A stretch of DNA of 64,000 nt from contig MU839828.1 in assembly GCA_030411725.1 (NCBI GenBank), forward strand, positions 3,472,001 to 3,536,000. Direction: 5' to 3'. The notes under the pieces were generated by a model. That model did not search any database. It had not been told where the DNA came from and saw nothing but the letters and a program-made list of their open reading frames with translations. Shown here piece by piece: positions 31,845 to 43,578 of this stretch. Source of the DNA: Echria macrotheca (Eukaryota; Ascomycota; Sordariomycetes; Sordariales; Schizotheciaceae). Made by a program: the position numbers and the translations under genes. How positions within the stretch are numbered: the stretch's first letter is position 1; each line of letters begins with the position of its first letter.

Positions 31845-32272
31845 TTGTTGCTTTGGTCGATGCTTGATGGATGCGTTATGAAGGTAATAAAGCAAAGACC
31901 TCTAAAGCAATAAAGCAATGTCAACGGCCGTTGGAAGTGTTTTTGTTGCATATCACAAAGAGATGAATGTTTGTGAGTCGAAAAATTTCAGGTTGCAGGC
32001 ACAGACTGCCTCAATGCCATCAGTGTCCCTATTATCATTCTCTGCATCAAAGCCATGTGCTCGGAAATGGTGTATGCAAGACCATGGCAATGTCAGCAAC
32101 ACAATCAAGACCGGCTGTTGGTTGTCGAGCAAGAGTCCGGTGGAAGACAACGCAGATGAGAGGTAACATGGCTTCAACCCAGTGCCATGCAATGCATGCT
32201 TTTCTTAGTCTAACATGTAGATGTAGGCACCTAACCTGCAGACACATTTCTCTAAACCCATCGATACATAGT
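31845..32272. other. Intergenic between tRNA-iMet and the nuclease gene
   Basis: 428 bp, no gene seen. Confidence 0.4.
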
Positions 32273-34348
32273 TCAACAATCACAAACGTTAAACACCGCC
32301 AAGCTCGGATCATGATCCGAAACCTCGCCGGCCGCGTCCGCCCAGGTATTGACATGCAAATGCTGATACTTGGTCTCGCGGCTCTTCGCAAGCGACGGGC
32401 TCACGTACATATGGTCGAGTTCCTGGGCGTTCATATCATACACACTGTGTTGCCTCGTTAACATGGCCATGGCTGTTTACCCAAAAAGGGGGGACATACT
32501 AGGTATACCGCTCCGGGACTGGAATCCCAGCCGCCTCGTCGAGGTCGACCAGGCCGGAGATGCGAGCAAAGTCGCGCATGGGCTGGACGAAGGCGAACTC
32601 GTTGAAGTCGCCGGCGGCGATGACGGCTGCGGAGCGGGATTCGCGGAGGACCTGGGAGATGAATGTCTGGTATTTTTCTCCGTATTAGTTTCCCTTCCTG
32701 CAATATATTCTCTCACTCTCGTCGCCCGAATCTTTCCGAACGCCCTCGAGGAGCGGCAAGCTCTGGCCAACAGGAAGGATTCGGGTGGACTGAAAGAAAC
32801 AAAAGGGGGAAGCAAACCAAGACTCACAGCAGTAACATTCGCCTGCGCAATCCTCTTCCCCACTGCGCCATTCAGCGGCGGCCTAGCATCGCCATGCAAC
32901 GTCGTGCCCCCTCCTTTCGAAGACCAATGCACATTGACCGTATAAAACGGCTTCTTCCCGCCCTTGGCCACCCACGCCGCCGCGATCGGCTTCCGACTCG
33001 CCTGCCACGCCTCGTTCAACGGCTCAATCCTCCCGGGGTTGAAACTCAGCGCACCCCCCGGCAGCACCGCCGTCGCGTCCCCCGGCCCGCCCGGCCTCGG
33101 CTTATACAGCCCGACGATCTCGGGCCGGTAGAGATACGCCTGCCGGATGTTGCCGCCGGGCTGTCCGCCGTCCTGGTTAGATACGGGATCGACGCTCGCA
33201 TAGGCGTACGATATGTTCTTGGCGCTCGCAAGACGGATGGCCTCCACCAGCGCCGAGAGCGTCCCGTTCGCGGAAACAGTCCCGTCGTCGGCCGGGCCGC
33301 TCTCGTCCTGGATCTCCTGGACAAAGACAAGATCGGGCGTGTTGAGCACGTTCACGATATGCCCCGCGATCCTGGTCAGGTGCGTCGAGTCCGGCGCGAG
33401 GTTCTCGACGTTATAATCCCCCACCGTCAAGGCGCGGCAATCCCCCGATCCCTTGAGCGTCGCCTTCACCGTGGCGGCGGCGTCTTGCGGGGACGCCGTC
33501 TTGACCTTGAGCGCCGTCAGCGGCAGCACAGAGTAAAACCCAAAAGCATACGTCACAACGCCCGTGACATCCTCAAACTCGTCCCCCATTTTCGAAGACG
33601 TCGGGTTCTTCGTCCCATCCAGCGGCGAGCCGATGACGATAGCCTCCGGATTCGAGTCGCGCGCCGACATGGTGATCCCGCCCCTGCCGTTCCTCCCCGA
33701 CACCCCTTTCCACTCGCCGCCGACGACCCACGTGTCGCGGTAGTTGTTGGGCCGCTGGACGGCCCTGGGCTTCCGGATGGTCACCAGCTCCCCGCTCAGC
33801 GACTCCCAGAAGTCGAGGCCGAACTCGTGCGGTCTGAGCGTCGGGTTCGCGACCGACACGTTTGTCGGTTTCCCCTCGTCGGGAATGCGGTAGACATCGC
33901 CCCCGTCGAGACTGCTGAATTGTGTCGTCGGCGGGCTGGCCGTGTCCTCCCCGATGACGAGCGGCGTGACAGCATTCCCACGGGAGACGACCTGGATATT
34001 CTTCGGCGAGGTGATTTCCGTGAGATACAGATAATCTGGCGAGGAGCGGTACTCGGCCACTTTCCCGTCGAGGGAGATGATGTCGCCCACTGTGAGGTTG
34101 GTCCCGGCGCTGCTGCCGAATACATAAATGCCCTCGGACGTCGTGTCGTCTTTGTCGGGCGTCGTAGAGCGGATCCAGATCCCACTTGGTCCCTTGGCGA
34201 GGAGGAGACCGGTGATGTTGGTCACGGTCTGTCCGGCATATGGGGAGAGGAATTTGTTCCCGTTGATGTCGGCGATCGTCAGCGCCGCCGTTAGCGTCAG
34301 CGAGGACAGGCCGATGGCCGTCGTCCAGCAGACCCCGAGGAGCTTCAT
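32273..34348 (-). CDS. Secreted endonuclease/exonuclease/phosphatase family nuclease
   Basis: Three exons, 34348-32828, 32666-32500 and 32444-32273 (introns 161 and 55 nt), 619 residues. A signal peptide (MKLLGVCWTTAIGLSSLTLTAA) is followed by an N-terminal beta-rich region (about 25-300; TIADINGNKFLSPYAGQTVTN, an OB-like fold typical of extracellular nucleases). The EEP catalytic domain has GDYNVENL, VQEIQDES (metal-binding Glu), NVHWSSKGG, GDFNEF (Asp/Asn), ELDHMYVS and SDHDP (catalytic His). It resembles the ExeM/NucH type of secreted DNases. Likely role: degradation of extracellular nucleic acid for phosphate or defence. The start was chosen for its signal peptide and a TATA box 66 bp upstream; an upstream in-frame extension lacks one. 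Confidence 0.9.
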
Positions 34349-35137
34349 GGCGGTGTCGTGGTTTGGCTGCAGGCGACCATCTCGAACTGGACCGACATGT
34401 TCGCCCTCTAGCTTATATAGGAACTCTAAAAGATAACCACGTGGGTTTCGAACAGACAAAAAGTGGATTCCAGAGTCGCAGTGGCTACCTGAGATCCCTG
34501 GGTCGAATCTCCCATCTGCTATCGCAGAGGGGCGAATTCAGGGGATGTTGTATCTGATTGGCCGGCGCCGATAGCACGTTGGTTCGGTTGACCTGCCTGA
34601 ATGGACAGGTGCTTAGGGACGCCGAGGTCCGCCAAGATGAACTGCCATTCAAGGCCCCTGATTGGCTGGAAACAATGACAAGCTGAGTGTAATCTGTATG
34701 GAGGCTGAATACGGCGGAATTCATAGGTACGGGCATGCCGTTTATGCATAGCTGTGCAATGTAGCTGAAGAAGCTGAATGAAAGGCCTCCTAAACTCGAG
34801 ACTCTCGAGTCCAAGGCCACACTGGTTGATCCAAGACAGGCGGAATATGTAGCTGCTCAACAACAGCCCGTTTGAGGCTTGCTCTGCGCATCGGGGTACG
34901 CTTTGGAAGACACGGGAATGACCGTAGTTTTGGAAGGAGTGATAGTAGTTGGGAAGGAGGGGACAACAAAAAAAAACCAAAATTAGGTGCCGGGCTCGAT
35001 GAACAGAGGTCTCATACACACACTCGTGATGCATCTTCTTTTACAGTTCAGCACCCCCAAAAATAAAAGTTTTGAAGATGCATTCCTTCTTCAGCCCGAG
35101 GAAACATGTCTGGTTGGTTTCTCGGACAACCGGATTT
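34349..35137. other. Intergenic between nuclease and tRNA-Ser
   Basis: Contains the TATA box; otherwise no gene or repeat recognised. Confidence 0.4.
34412..34419 (-). promoter_or_regulatory. TATA box of the secreted nuclease gene
   Basis: TATATAAG on the minus strand, about 66 bp before the ATG at 34348. Confidence 0.5.
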
Positions 35138-35219
35138 CGACGTGGGCCTGATTCGAACAGACGCTCCCGAAGGAACAAGATTTCTAGTCTTGCGCATTAG
35201 ACCACTCTGCCACCACGCC
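35138..35219 (-). tRNA. tRNA-Ser (anticodon AGA)
   Basis: 82 nt with the long variable arm of class II tRNAs (TTCCTTCGGGAGC). The anticodon stem CAAGA/TCTTG encloses loop CTAGAAA, giving AGA (reads UCU/UCC). The acceptor pairs GGCGTGG with CCACGTC; the discriminator is G, as in serine tRNAs. No intron. Confidence 0.93.
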
Positions 35220-38200
35220 ATTGGATATTTGATGAAGTATGAATCAGTGTATATATCCGACGTTGGATTGGCATGCAACAGTGGATGCTGTCTGGTTTCT
35301 AGACAGCAGAATAGGGGGAAGCCGAGCGCGATATCTTGAACTGTCGAGCCGCAGCAGCAACGAATACCGAAGATGGAGATATCTATGCGATGCAAGATTG
35401 AAGAAACCGACGTCTATCTCCGAGCGTTCTCGCGAATATATCGGACAAAGGTGTGGCGGTAGATAGAGTTCAAACATCTGTTAGACGGCGTCTCTGCCCG
35501 GCGCTCGTCTCCCCTCTCTACACCGCCAACTCAGCCCGGGTCTCAGACGTGAGAGTTATACAGGACTGATGTACCCGCCCCGCGGGGTCTCCGATCTCAC
35601 GAACGGAGCGCAAGGGAGATATGTGACATGCTGAGCTTTCCAGTGCGGTAGCCAAGTATCCGTTTTGCAAATAAAGCAGTGTATGTGTTGGAAGTATCAT
35701 CGAGGATCAAATCCACCATCTGCATTTGGACTGAGTTTGAGAAACCGAGGAGAAAAACCTAGAGGAACACTGATTCGAGTCTGCGCACCCCATTCTTTCT
35801 TGAACGTCGACATACAGTGCATAACTACCGGGTCCTCGACAAAACAAATCTGCATGTGGAAACGAGGACTTTGCCAGGACGAGACCAGCATGATGCACAT
35901 CAGTGGAGGTCATTAAGTTCTCTCGAATCAACGGAGGTCAACTGGGACACTATGGTTTACTTGACTGCCCTGCCATAGCATAGAAAACTACCGGCTGCCA
36001 AGTATAGACGTCGAACCGCGCTGCCGATGGTAGGAATCCAGTCAAACATAAAAGGGCTTGGCATTAGCGGGAGGGCGAGCACATAATGACCCCATTGGAG
36101 CTTTTCAAGGAGGATTCCTGTTTGAACGAGGAACGATGCGGCAGAATGATGACATTCTGGGCACGAAACCGGGTAGCATGCCACATCTCGAAGAAAAGTG
36201 GTGGTGTGGCACACATTCGTCGCCGCTTGGACCTTCAACTTCGGAAGCTTCCCCCCACCGCCAGACAACTAAGGCGGTGATGGGTATCTGAACGTTGAAG
36301 GTCGGTTGGCTGCGGAGGAAAGTGTGCCAATAAAATACGGTGATATAGGGCCCGGGAGCGGTGTTTTGGCATCCATCGCCGGCCGAAGCGTGACGGAGCG
36401 CATTTTCTGGGCTGGGCGGGACGGCCCCGATGCTCCAGTTGTCCGTTAACCGAGTGCATCGCGGTAACGGCAGAGGGCAGGTGTTTTGTGACAAGTCGTG
36501 CTTATCAGCTTTTTAATCCTTAGTCCGGTCCGAGCGGGAGGTCGGGGCTGTCAAAATCGGGGTCGAACCGTTGCGGGTACAGGGCCGGCAACCTGCGGCC
36601 ATGGTGATGGATATGGGAGAAGAACTGAGCGTGCATGGTGCAGCTGACAACCCGACATCCTTCCTATCATTGATGAGCTTCTCCTGCGTTAACGTCAACG
36701 CGTGCTTCTACGTCTCACAGCTTCTCACAGCTTAAACTGGAGCCCGACAGTTGACGACACCGCAGGATTGAGCTGATCGGGTTCGCCGGCCGAACTTGAG
36801 CGGAGTCGGGCGTTTCAGACAAGCTCGGTCTCCCGGGGCTTGCGAGTCTAAAAAAATGCTGCAACACACACTTCAGCCAAGAACTTGGGTTATTGCAGAC
36901 CCGGACACGAGGAGGCTCGAGGCCGACCCCGCCCTCTACGCACAGCTGCCTGCCATGACGCATGAACCCCCCGAGAGCCTGGCGCAAACGGGTGGTTTCA
37001 CACGCCGCGCAGCCTGAATAGGCTCGTCGTTTGATGTCGGAGTCTCTCGATCTGGACGCAGAGCTTGACAAAAACTGGCTGCTTCGCCTTTGGGGGGAGG
37101 GGGGGCCGCCACTGACAGCAAACCCATCGCGCACGGTTGTCTGCACGACGATCTGTTCGCCAGCGGCTCGACGGCGGACAGCGAAGACAGAATTTTGCAA
37201 AAAGGCCCGTGTGCGCGGCTCGGTGACGAGATTGCGAATTGAGGTTGGGGTCCGCAGTGGCGCCGATATGCTTTGAGCATGGCGTCGTGGAGGCTGGAGT
37301 GGCCGTGGTGGGCTTTCTGGCTGCGTGTCATCAGCTGCTGCTGAAGAAGAGTTTGCGGAGAGCTGGGGTTCAGGGCTCCACTTTGGGCAAGGCGTGGCCT
37401 CGGCGCGGATCATTCGGTAATTTTCCATTTGGCGTCGCCGCGTACCAGAGTTGTTGCGAGTCCAGCTTCGTCGTTTCCAGGTTCGGCAAGAAAACACCTA
37501 GCAGAATTCACAGCGCTGCTCCACGATACTCGGCGGGATTTTACCAGACTTGCGAGCTCGGTGGAGGGAGGTCGCCGATTCGCCCCTGTCGCAGCTCGCC
37601 TATCCCGCCTCGGCCATTGCCCAATAGGCAGGCGCGGGGTGTGGAGAGGGGGACAATTTATTCCTCACCTTCCTGAATCACAGCGTGTTGCGCATCTCGC
37701 ACTGCTTGATGCGACTGATTCATGGCAGAATTTCCACGACGAGCGCCACAGACAGCTGCGTGCGGTTTTTGTTACTTTTTCTGGTATTTTTGCCTTAATA
37801 TTGATAACTATTTGTGGCCAAGGATACCCCAGAAATTATGAGATGATTTGGACCCTGGCGCCCTCGTGTTGCGCAGGCAAGCTGAAGGAAAAGAAAAAGG
37901 TTGCATCTGACACGGCGGAACGGGATCGATCGCCAGCAGACCAGGAGACGCCAGCGCTGCTTTCTTTTTTCTTTTACGCGCAGGTCGATCGCTTCTTTCC
38001 GGCCACCGGCGATCTCTTCGTGCGGATAATCGCTGTTTCATGCCAAGCCTGACTTGGGGGTCTGCAAGCAGGATCAGTCAAGCTGCACCGCCCACGACTT
38101 TCTCTACGCCGCCGGCTGCATCTTCAGGTGTCTCGAAGTGTCAGCCCGACGCGACTCTCTCGCGCTGCTCGGTTCCACCGCGTTTGCCATCAGGCTGCTC

Positions 38201-39032
38201 GTCGGGTTCACAGATTCTTGTTTCTGTCATCATCAGAGTGGCTTGCAGGGGGTTGTGGGTGGGTAGGACAGGGGTTTTGGTACCCCTGCGGTAAATCTCC
38301 AGGGGGCACCGACAGCGTGACCGCCTCTTCGATTCTCCAGTTCCGCTCTCTGGTGAAGGTGCCACTCTAGGAAATGGACGTGCCGTGTGTTCGATTTGGA
38401 GCGGCAGAGTCCCCGCAGCGAGGGGGTGGTGCTCCGTTGCTGATGGAGCAGTTCCCTCAGGCTGGCGCAGTCGTTCCTTGCTTGCCAGCTTGCACGCAGT
38501 TTTCACTTCTCACGTCTCAACCCGTCTCTGTGCATCGCCGTGGGTGGGGTTCTGCAGCACGGCCAGGGGTCCTGCGGTCTGCCGATGCACCCAGCCAGGG
38601 AACATCGTCCCCTTCTCCAACAAAAAAGCCCATGTGAGCCGGGAAGTCCCAGACCGTCCGTTTGTCATATTTTCCCGCCCTCCCCTCCGGCTCCGCTGCA
38701 ACCAGGCACACCGTTCTTCCTGTTTGCTTCGTGTTGACGCCAGTTTTCGCACGCCAACGAACCACCGCCGCGGGGCTGGGTCGGTACAGTCGGACTCCCT
38801 CCAGCTTGATGCTGGCTCCCGAAATTGCTCGGCCTATCGAAACGAGGCGGCACTCTTGTCTCACCTGGATGGCTGCCGTGCGCCTCCTGTCCCAGACACC
38901 ATCTCCGTTAATAGCGGACCAGAAAGACTTCATGAAGGACGTGCGGTGACCGGAATCGTCAGCCAGCTCCAGTCTTGAAGAGGAGGATAAGGGGAGGAAT
39001 AGCCGGGAGCTTGTTGGCTCGACACCGCCATC
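35220..39032. other. 3.8-kb region without a convincing gene
   Basis: Open frames here overlap on both strands, lack conserved motifs and start at non-ATG codons. The right end (about 38000-39032) has pyrimidine-rich tracts and is plausibly the promoter and an intron-bearing 5' leader of the 908-aa gene. Confidence 0.4.
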
Positions 39033-41759
39033 ATGGGCCACACGTCGAAATTCACCTTCCCGATACCGGGGCGGAGGAGCAAACCGGCACCAGCGCCGTC
39101 TCCGCCCATGACGACACCTCGAACGAAGGCGCAGAAGATCCTCGGGACGGGGGAGATCAACACGGAGGCGTCCACGCTCTCGCCAGATGCAAAGTGGGGA
39201 TGGGAGACGAGGTCGAACTCGGGGATCAGCATTTCTGTCTCGGAGACGACTGCAAGCCACAGCGACATGGCGGACGCCGGGCTTGGGACTGTCCACGAGG
39301 CCGAGGTCTTGGGTTCCGGGCGAAAGGGGCGCTGGGACGACGAGTCGGAGATCATACCGAGGGTCTTCCAAGGCCCGTCGCATGGCCACGACACCATCAC
39401 GGATGCGTCGAGTCTTCGCCGCAGACAGTCGAGCTCCACCATCACCTCGTACTATGACAAAGCGAAGCTCCCGCTGTCCATCTCTCAACAGACGTCGAAC
39501 TCAGCTATGGCAAAGGGTCTGCCTACCAAGGTGCAAGCTCTACTCGACATCGAGGGAAACCACGTAGAGCACAAGGAAAAGAGCAAAAAGAAAAAGCCTG
39601 CGATGCTCGACCTGTCCGCACTGCTGCCGAAGCCCAAATCCTCATCACGGTTTCTCAAGCCCGACTCCGGCAAAGGCCACCTTCTTGGGCCTGATCTGTT
39701 CACAAAATCGCCGTCGATCATGTCGCTATCGCCAGACGCAACGCCGCCGCCTATCCTGCAAAGGGCAGAGAGAGGATTGCGGAAGAAGCTGACCAAGGAG
39801 TCTCTGAGGGAAGCGGGGTCTCCTAGGGCAGAGGTGATCCTGAATCCCACGGTTGCCCCTACCGCAAGGACGACGGAAGCGCGGCATCGACCGACAAAAT
39901 CGACAGTGGACCTGCTGAATCTGTACGACCATTATGAGCAGAGATCATTTGCAGATGTTTTTGAGCAAGAAGTTGGAGCGACGCCGGAGCCCAGCCAACA
40001 CGTACCAAGTTACCCTACACCGCCGACAAGCTCTGCCGGTAACGCCTACCTGTCACCGCAACAGTCGAAACCGATGCGGATAGCGATACCCACCAAGCAG
40101 TCTGCGCTGCTGGCTCAAGAACTAGCTCTGGCCAGCGGCGCGAGTCCATCGAGCTTGGTGTCACCCCCTGGCGACAGCGCAAGCATCTCCAGCCGACACA
40201 CGCGGACCTCCAAGGCCTCGAAGCGAACGGACCGTAGTCTCACCGACTTTGACCTTCAGCAGAATAGTGTTCTTTCGCTGTCGTCAGATTCGGAGTCAGA
40301 GGCGTACGAGCCGTCTTCCAAAAGCTCCCTCGCGCCGCCGGCACTGAGTGATGGACAGGCCAGTCCTACAAGCCCGCGGTCGGCAGTGTCCCAACGTTCT
40401 GCAGCTACGGTGCCGCAGGAGGCCAATCGGGGGAAGCCCAAGCGAGCCAGCTTTGCGACACAATCTCAGTTCTTGCCGATCCCCGAGGGGAGCGCGACCG
40501 CGAATCCACCGCGAGTCACGACTCGGACAAGCTCTTTGTCGCTGCAGTCGGTGCCGCGAAAACAGACATCACGACTCTCCATCGGCACCACATCTACTTC
40601 GCGAACTGCCGGCACCGTCATCCCTGGGAGGCCGGAGTCAGCGTCACCGACCGCCGGAACACGGAACGGCCCGTCTCATCAAGCCACCCAGTCGACAACC
40701 AGCCTCAGCCGGTTTGACGACTTCCCGTCCCCACCGACCACTCGAGCCCCACGACAGTCGGCAACGCGACAATCCGTCGAAGAGCCGACTCCGCCGCTGT
40801 CTCCCACGAGCGTCGACTTTTATCTGCAGAGCCAAAGGGGCTCTCGCATGGCATTCGAGATCGACAACCGTTCCACGCACAGCGGAAAGAGCCTGGGAAG
40901 CATGCGAGGGCCCAAGCGCTCCGATTCGATTAGCAGCCAGACAGATAGCAGCAGCGGTCGTTTCATGGCTGTGACGAGGCAGGAAGAAATGCTCTTGGCC
41001 GCCTTGAGGATGAAGCGGGCCCGGATGCGAGAGGACATCATCGCCGAATTTGAGGAACACATGGGCCGCGAGGAGGAGGAAGATTTGCAGCGCCAGATCA
41101 CAAACGAAAGCAGCGGGGTGTCGCGACAGTCCTCAATGAGCACTGTGCGGACGGTCGAGGCGGGCAGCGTGGGCGCCCTGACCGCGCGACCGCATCACCC
41201 CCAGATCCGGGTCAGCGCGGATGCGGACAAACGGATGGGTGACAAGGGTGTTCGGGAGCAGATCCTGCTCATGATGGATCGTTCGCCCGAACAAGACGCT
41301 GGAATCGAGACAGCCGAGCCAAGCCCTGATCTGGACGGGTTTCTAGGTTTCGAGGACATAATCTATCACATGCCACAGCGGAGCGGCAGCAAGGCCAGTT
41401 CCAAGGCGAGTGGGGACTCCGCGTCGGGCGGGTCTAGCCGAAGCCGCAAGACGTCGCTGTCGGCCGTTGCGGCGCGGACCAAGTCGCGCTCCAAGGAGAA
41501 CCTGTTCAGACGGGAATCCGACCAAGCCAGCCTCCGAAGCGGCTCTCGTCGGGGAAGCGATAAGGATCTCCCCGGGTCTATTCTCGAAGACCCCCGGGAA
41601 GCAGAAGAAGAGGCCGACATTCCACGCCCCGACTCGCCCATCTCGCCCGACGACTTCCCGACGCCCATGTCGATGACGAGGAAGAAGCAGGTGCGGCTGA
41701 GTGCCGTGGGCAACTATAGACCCAACATCGAGGCTGGATGGTGGGACGACTCTGGTTAA
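39033..41759 (+). CDS. Low-complexity Ser-rich fungal protein, 908 aa
   Basis: Intronless frame rich in Ser, Pro, Thr and Arg, with many S/T-P and RxxS sites, suggesting a disordered, heavily phosphorylated protein. Ordered islands: KVQALLDIEGNHVEHKEK (about 170), a charged coiled coil around residues 650-690 (MLLAALRMKRARMREDIIAEF), a predicted helix VREQILLMMDRSPEQDAG and the extreme C-terminus RKKQVRLSAVGNYRPNIEAGWWDDSG, the part most likely to be conserved. No enzymatic motif. No signal peptide or membrane helix, so cytosolic or nuclear. I do not recognise a named family. Confidence 0.85.
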   Translation: MGHTSKFTFPIPGRRSKPAPAPSPPMTTPRTKAQKILGTGEINTEASTLSPDAKWGWETRSNSGISISVSETTASHSDMADAGLGTVHEAEVLGSGRKGRWDDESEIIPRVFQGPSHGHDTITDASSLRRRQSSSTITSYYDKAKLPLSISQQTSNSAMAKGLPTKVQALLDIEGNHVEHKEKSKKKKPAMLDLSALLPKPKSSSRFLKPDSGKGHLLGPDLFTKSPSIMSLSPDATPPPILQRAERGLRKKLTKESLREAGSPRAEVILNPTVAPTARTTEARHRPTKSTVDLLNLYDHYEQRSFADVFEQEVGATPEPSQHVPSYPTPPTSSAGNAYLSPQQSKPMRIAIPTKQSALLAQELALASGASPSSLVSPPGDSASISSRHTRTSKASKRTDRSLTDFDLQQNSVLSLSSDSESEAYEPSSKSSLAPPALSDGQASPTSPRSAVSQRSAATVPQEANRGKPKRASFATQSQFLPIPEGSATANPPRVTTRTSSLSLQSVPRKQTSRLSIGTTSTSRTAGTVIPGRPESASPTAGTRNGPSHQATQSTTSLSRFDDFPSPPTTRAPRQSATRQSVEEPTPPLSPTSVDFYLQSQRGSRMAFEIDNRSTHSGKSLGSMRGPKRSDSISSQTDSSSGRFMAVTRQEEMLLAALRMKRARMREDIIAEFEEHMGREEEEDLQRQITNESSGVSRQSSMSTVRTVEAGSVGALTARPHHPQIRVSADADKRMGDKGVREQILLMMDRSPEQDAGIETAEPSPDLDGFLGFEDIIYHMPQRSGSKASSKASGDSASGGSSRSRKTSLSAVAARTKSRSKENLFRRESDQASLRSGSRRGSDKDLPGSILEDPREAEEEADIPRPDSPISPDDFPTPMSMTRKKQVRLSAVGNYRPNIEAGWWDDSG

Positions 41760-42423
41760 GCCAATTCCGATTTTCCTTTGTTTGATGATACCGGTTAGCC
41801 GGGTGGCAGGTTTCTGGGATGTTTGGGCAGCGGGCGTTGCTTTCGACGCGAATACCGTGGGGATTTATGGGGGTTGTCTAGAATTTTTAATGTCGGGGGA
41901 AAGGGAGGAATCTTGGGTCGGGCAGCGGAACTACGGAACCGACGAACAGGTTGATGACGGATCTGGGGCAGGTCAGCGTTTGCACTCGCTTTTTGCTTCG
42001 ACAAGCCGCAGGCGGGGCTTCGGTTGAGCTTATCTTGCTATTTTAATCGGCCGGCCATGACGACGACAGCTTACACCACTCTAGAAGCAGATATGGGAAT
42101 CTAATAACAGTGTTGGTCTGGATTGAAGTTGGTCGCGTGACGAGATGCTGTGAGTTGTCGTGGTGTTGCCCCTGTGGCCCTTGCGGTGTGCGCACCGCAG
42201 CGGAGACGCACTTCAAGCCACAACCCTGCTTTCAACAACTTTGCAAACCAAGGCAAGAGAGGATGCGATCATCATTTCCAAATTACAGCGCTTCTGCGCT
42301 CGACTTGCTAATCCTGAAATAACCGTAAGTATCATTAGATCATTCCCTGTCCAAAATGCCCCCAATCCCACCCGCCAGCGCCAATCCGACCCCCACCTTC
42401 CTCGAACCCCCGCCGACCGTCTC
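41760..42423. other. Intergenic between convergent genes
   Basis: 3' flanks of the 908-aa gene and the membrane-protein gene. No gene seen. Confidence 0.4.
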
Positions 42424-43578
42424 TCAGCGCTCCCTCTCCTGCCGCCGCAACTCGTCACGGAACACATTCCTCCCCTGGCCCGTCCCCGTTGGCGACCAAC
42501 TATCCCGATCCGTCAGCTGAATCCCGACATTCGCACCGGCCTTGTCATTCCCAACAACAGCCCTGGGGCCGCCGATGCCGATCCCGCCGCCGCCGACACG
42601 CTCGGCCTGGCTCTGCCGCACGCCATACCCACTCGACCGCTTGCTTCCTCGTCCCACCAGCCCGCCCAGGACCGGGACCGTCCCCGTCCGCCGCCAGGAC
42701 CAGAAACACAGCCCTATGAACAGGCCGAGCACCGCTACCACCACAATGGGCACGGCGATCGCCGCCGCGTTGGGGCTGGGTTTCTGGGGATTCGGAGCGT
42801 GGTCCTCGGGCGGGCCCTCGACCACCAGCACGGTGGGGCCGAGGATGGGCTCGAAGTCGGGCTGGTCGCTGCCGTCGTTGGGGTCGACGGGCCGGGCGAA
42901 CTGGAAGGTCATGTTGAGCTCGTTGCGGTTGAGGCGCGAGAGGAAGTCGGTGGGGATGGGCCAGGCGTAGAAGCCTACGGCCGCGGAGACGCGGGAGCCC
43001 GAGGTCATCCCGAGCCCGGAGGTGGCGTCGTTGTAGACGGCTTGGATCTCGAGGTCGATTGTGGGGTTTGCGAAGTAGGTTGGGTTCCAGGATACTAAAC
43101 AGGGACAGACAGAATATTAGAACGCGGAAGGGAGGGGGAAGGAGAGGGGGGGGATGGGGGAAGTACGGTAGTAGGTCAGGCCCTGGTGGAGGACGGCGCC
43201 GTCAAAGGGCGAGCAGAAGGGCGCGATGGACGATTGGTACTGCGTGCAGGCGAGGAAGGCACCCGCGTGGTTGCCGGCTGTCTCGGTGGCGGTTGCGATG
43301 GGCGCGAGGCCGGTGTAGGTCGAGGCGCGGCCGGCGGGGGAGACGGTGTATGTTGCCGTTGAGATCAAGCTGTCCGGAGGGGCGTTCTGGGTTGTGGTCT
43401 GGCCGGCCGAGGTTATCACCTGCGGCGTGAGGGTGACGCCGACGCCGTTGGTGTCGACGGTTACCCATGGGCTGGGGGCCGGGAGGACGGTTTCCTGGAC
43501 TTGCGGGAGGGCGAGGGCTCCATGATCGCTGAGGAGCACTGCCGCCGCCGCCGCCGCCGAGAGTGCGTTGCGCCTCAT
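42424..43578 (-). CDS. Single-pass cell-surface protein, Mid2/WSC-sensor-like topology
   Basis: Two exons, 43578-43167 and 43094-42424 (72-nt intron), 360 residues. An N-terminal signal sequence (MRRNALSAAAAAAVLL...) leads to an ectodomain of about 220 residues containing a Thr/Ser stretch and ACTQYQSSIAPFCSPFDGA. A membrane helix (AAIAVPIVVVAVLGLFIGLCFW) is followed by WRRTG and a Gly/Arg-rich cytosolic tail of about 85 residues. This is the layout of fungal cell-wall stress sensors and similar receptors, but the Cys pattern of a WSC domain is absent, so the role is unassigned. Confidence 0.8.

Noticed and set aside
32663..34294. 543-aa plus-strand frame opposite the nuclease gene
   Set aside because: The opposite strand carries an EEP nuclease with all catalytic motifs; this frame is a shadow.
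36715..37497. 260-aa minus-strand frame in the long gene-free region
   Set aside because: Non-ATG opening, no conserved motif, overlaps equally good frames on the other strand.
37429..38052. 207-aa plus-strand frame with a hydrophobic stretch
   Set aside because: One possible membrane helix only; composition and overlap with other frames suggest leader or intergenic DNA.
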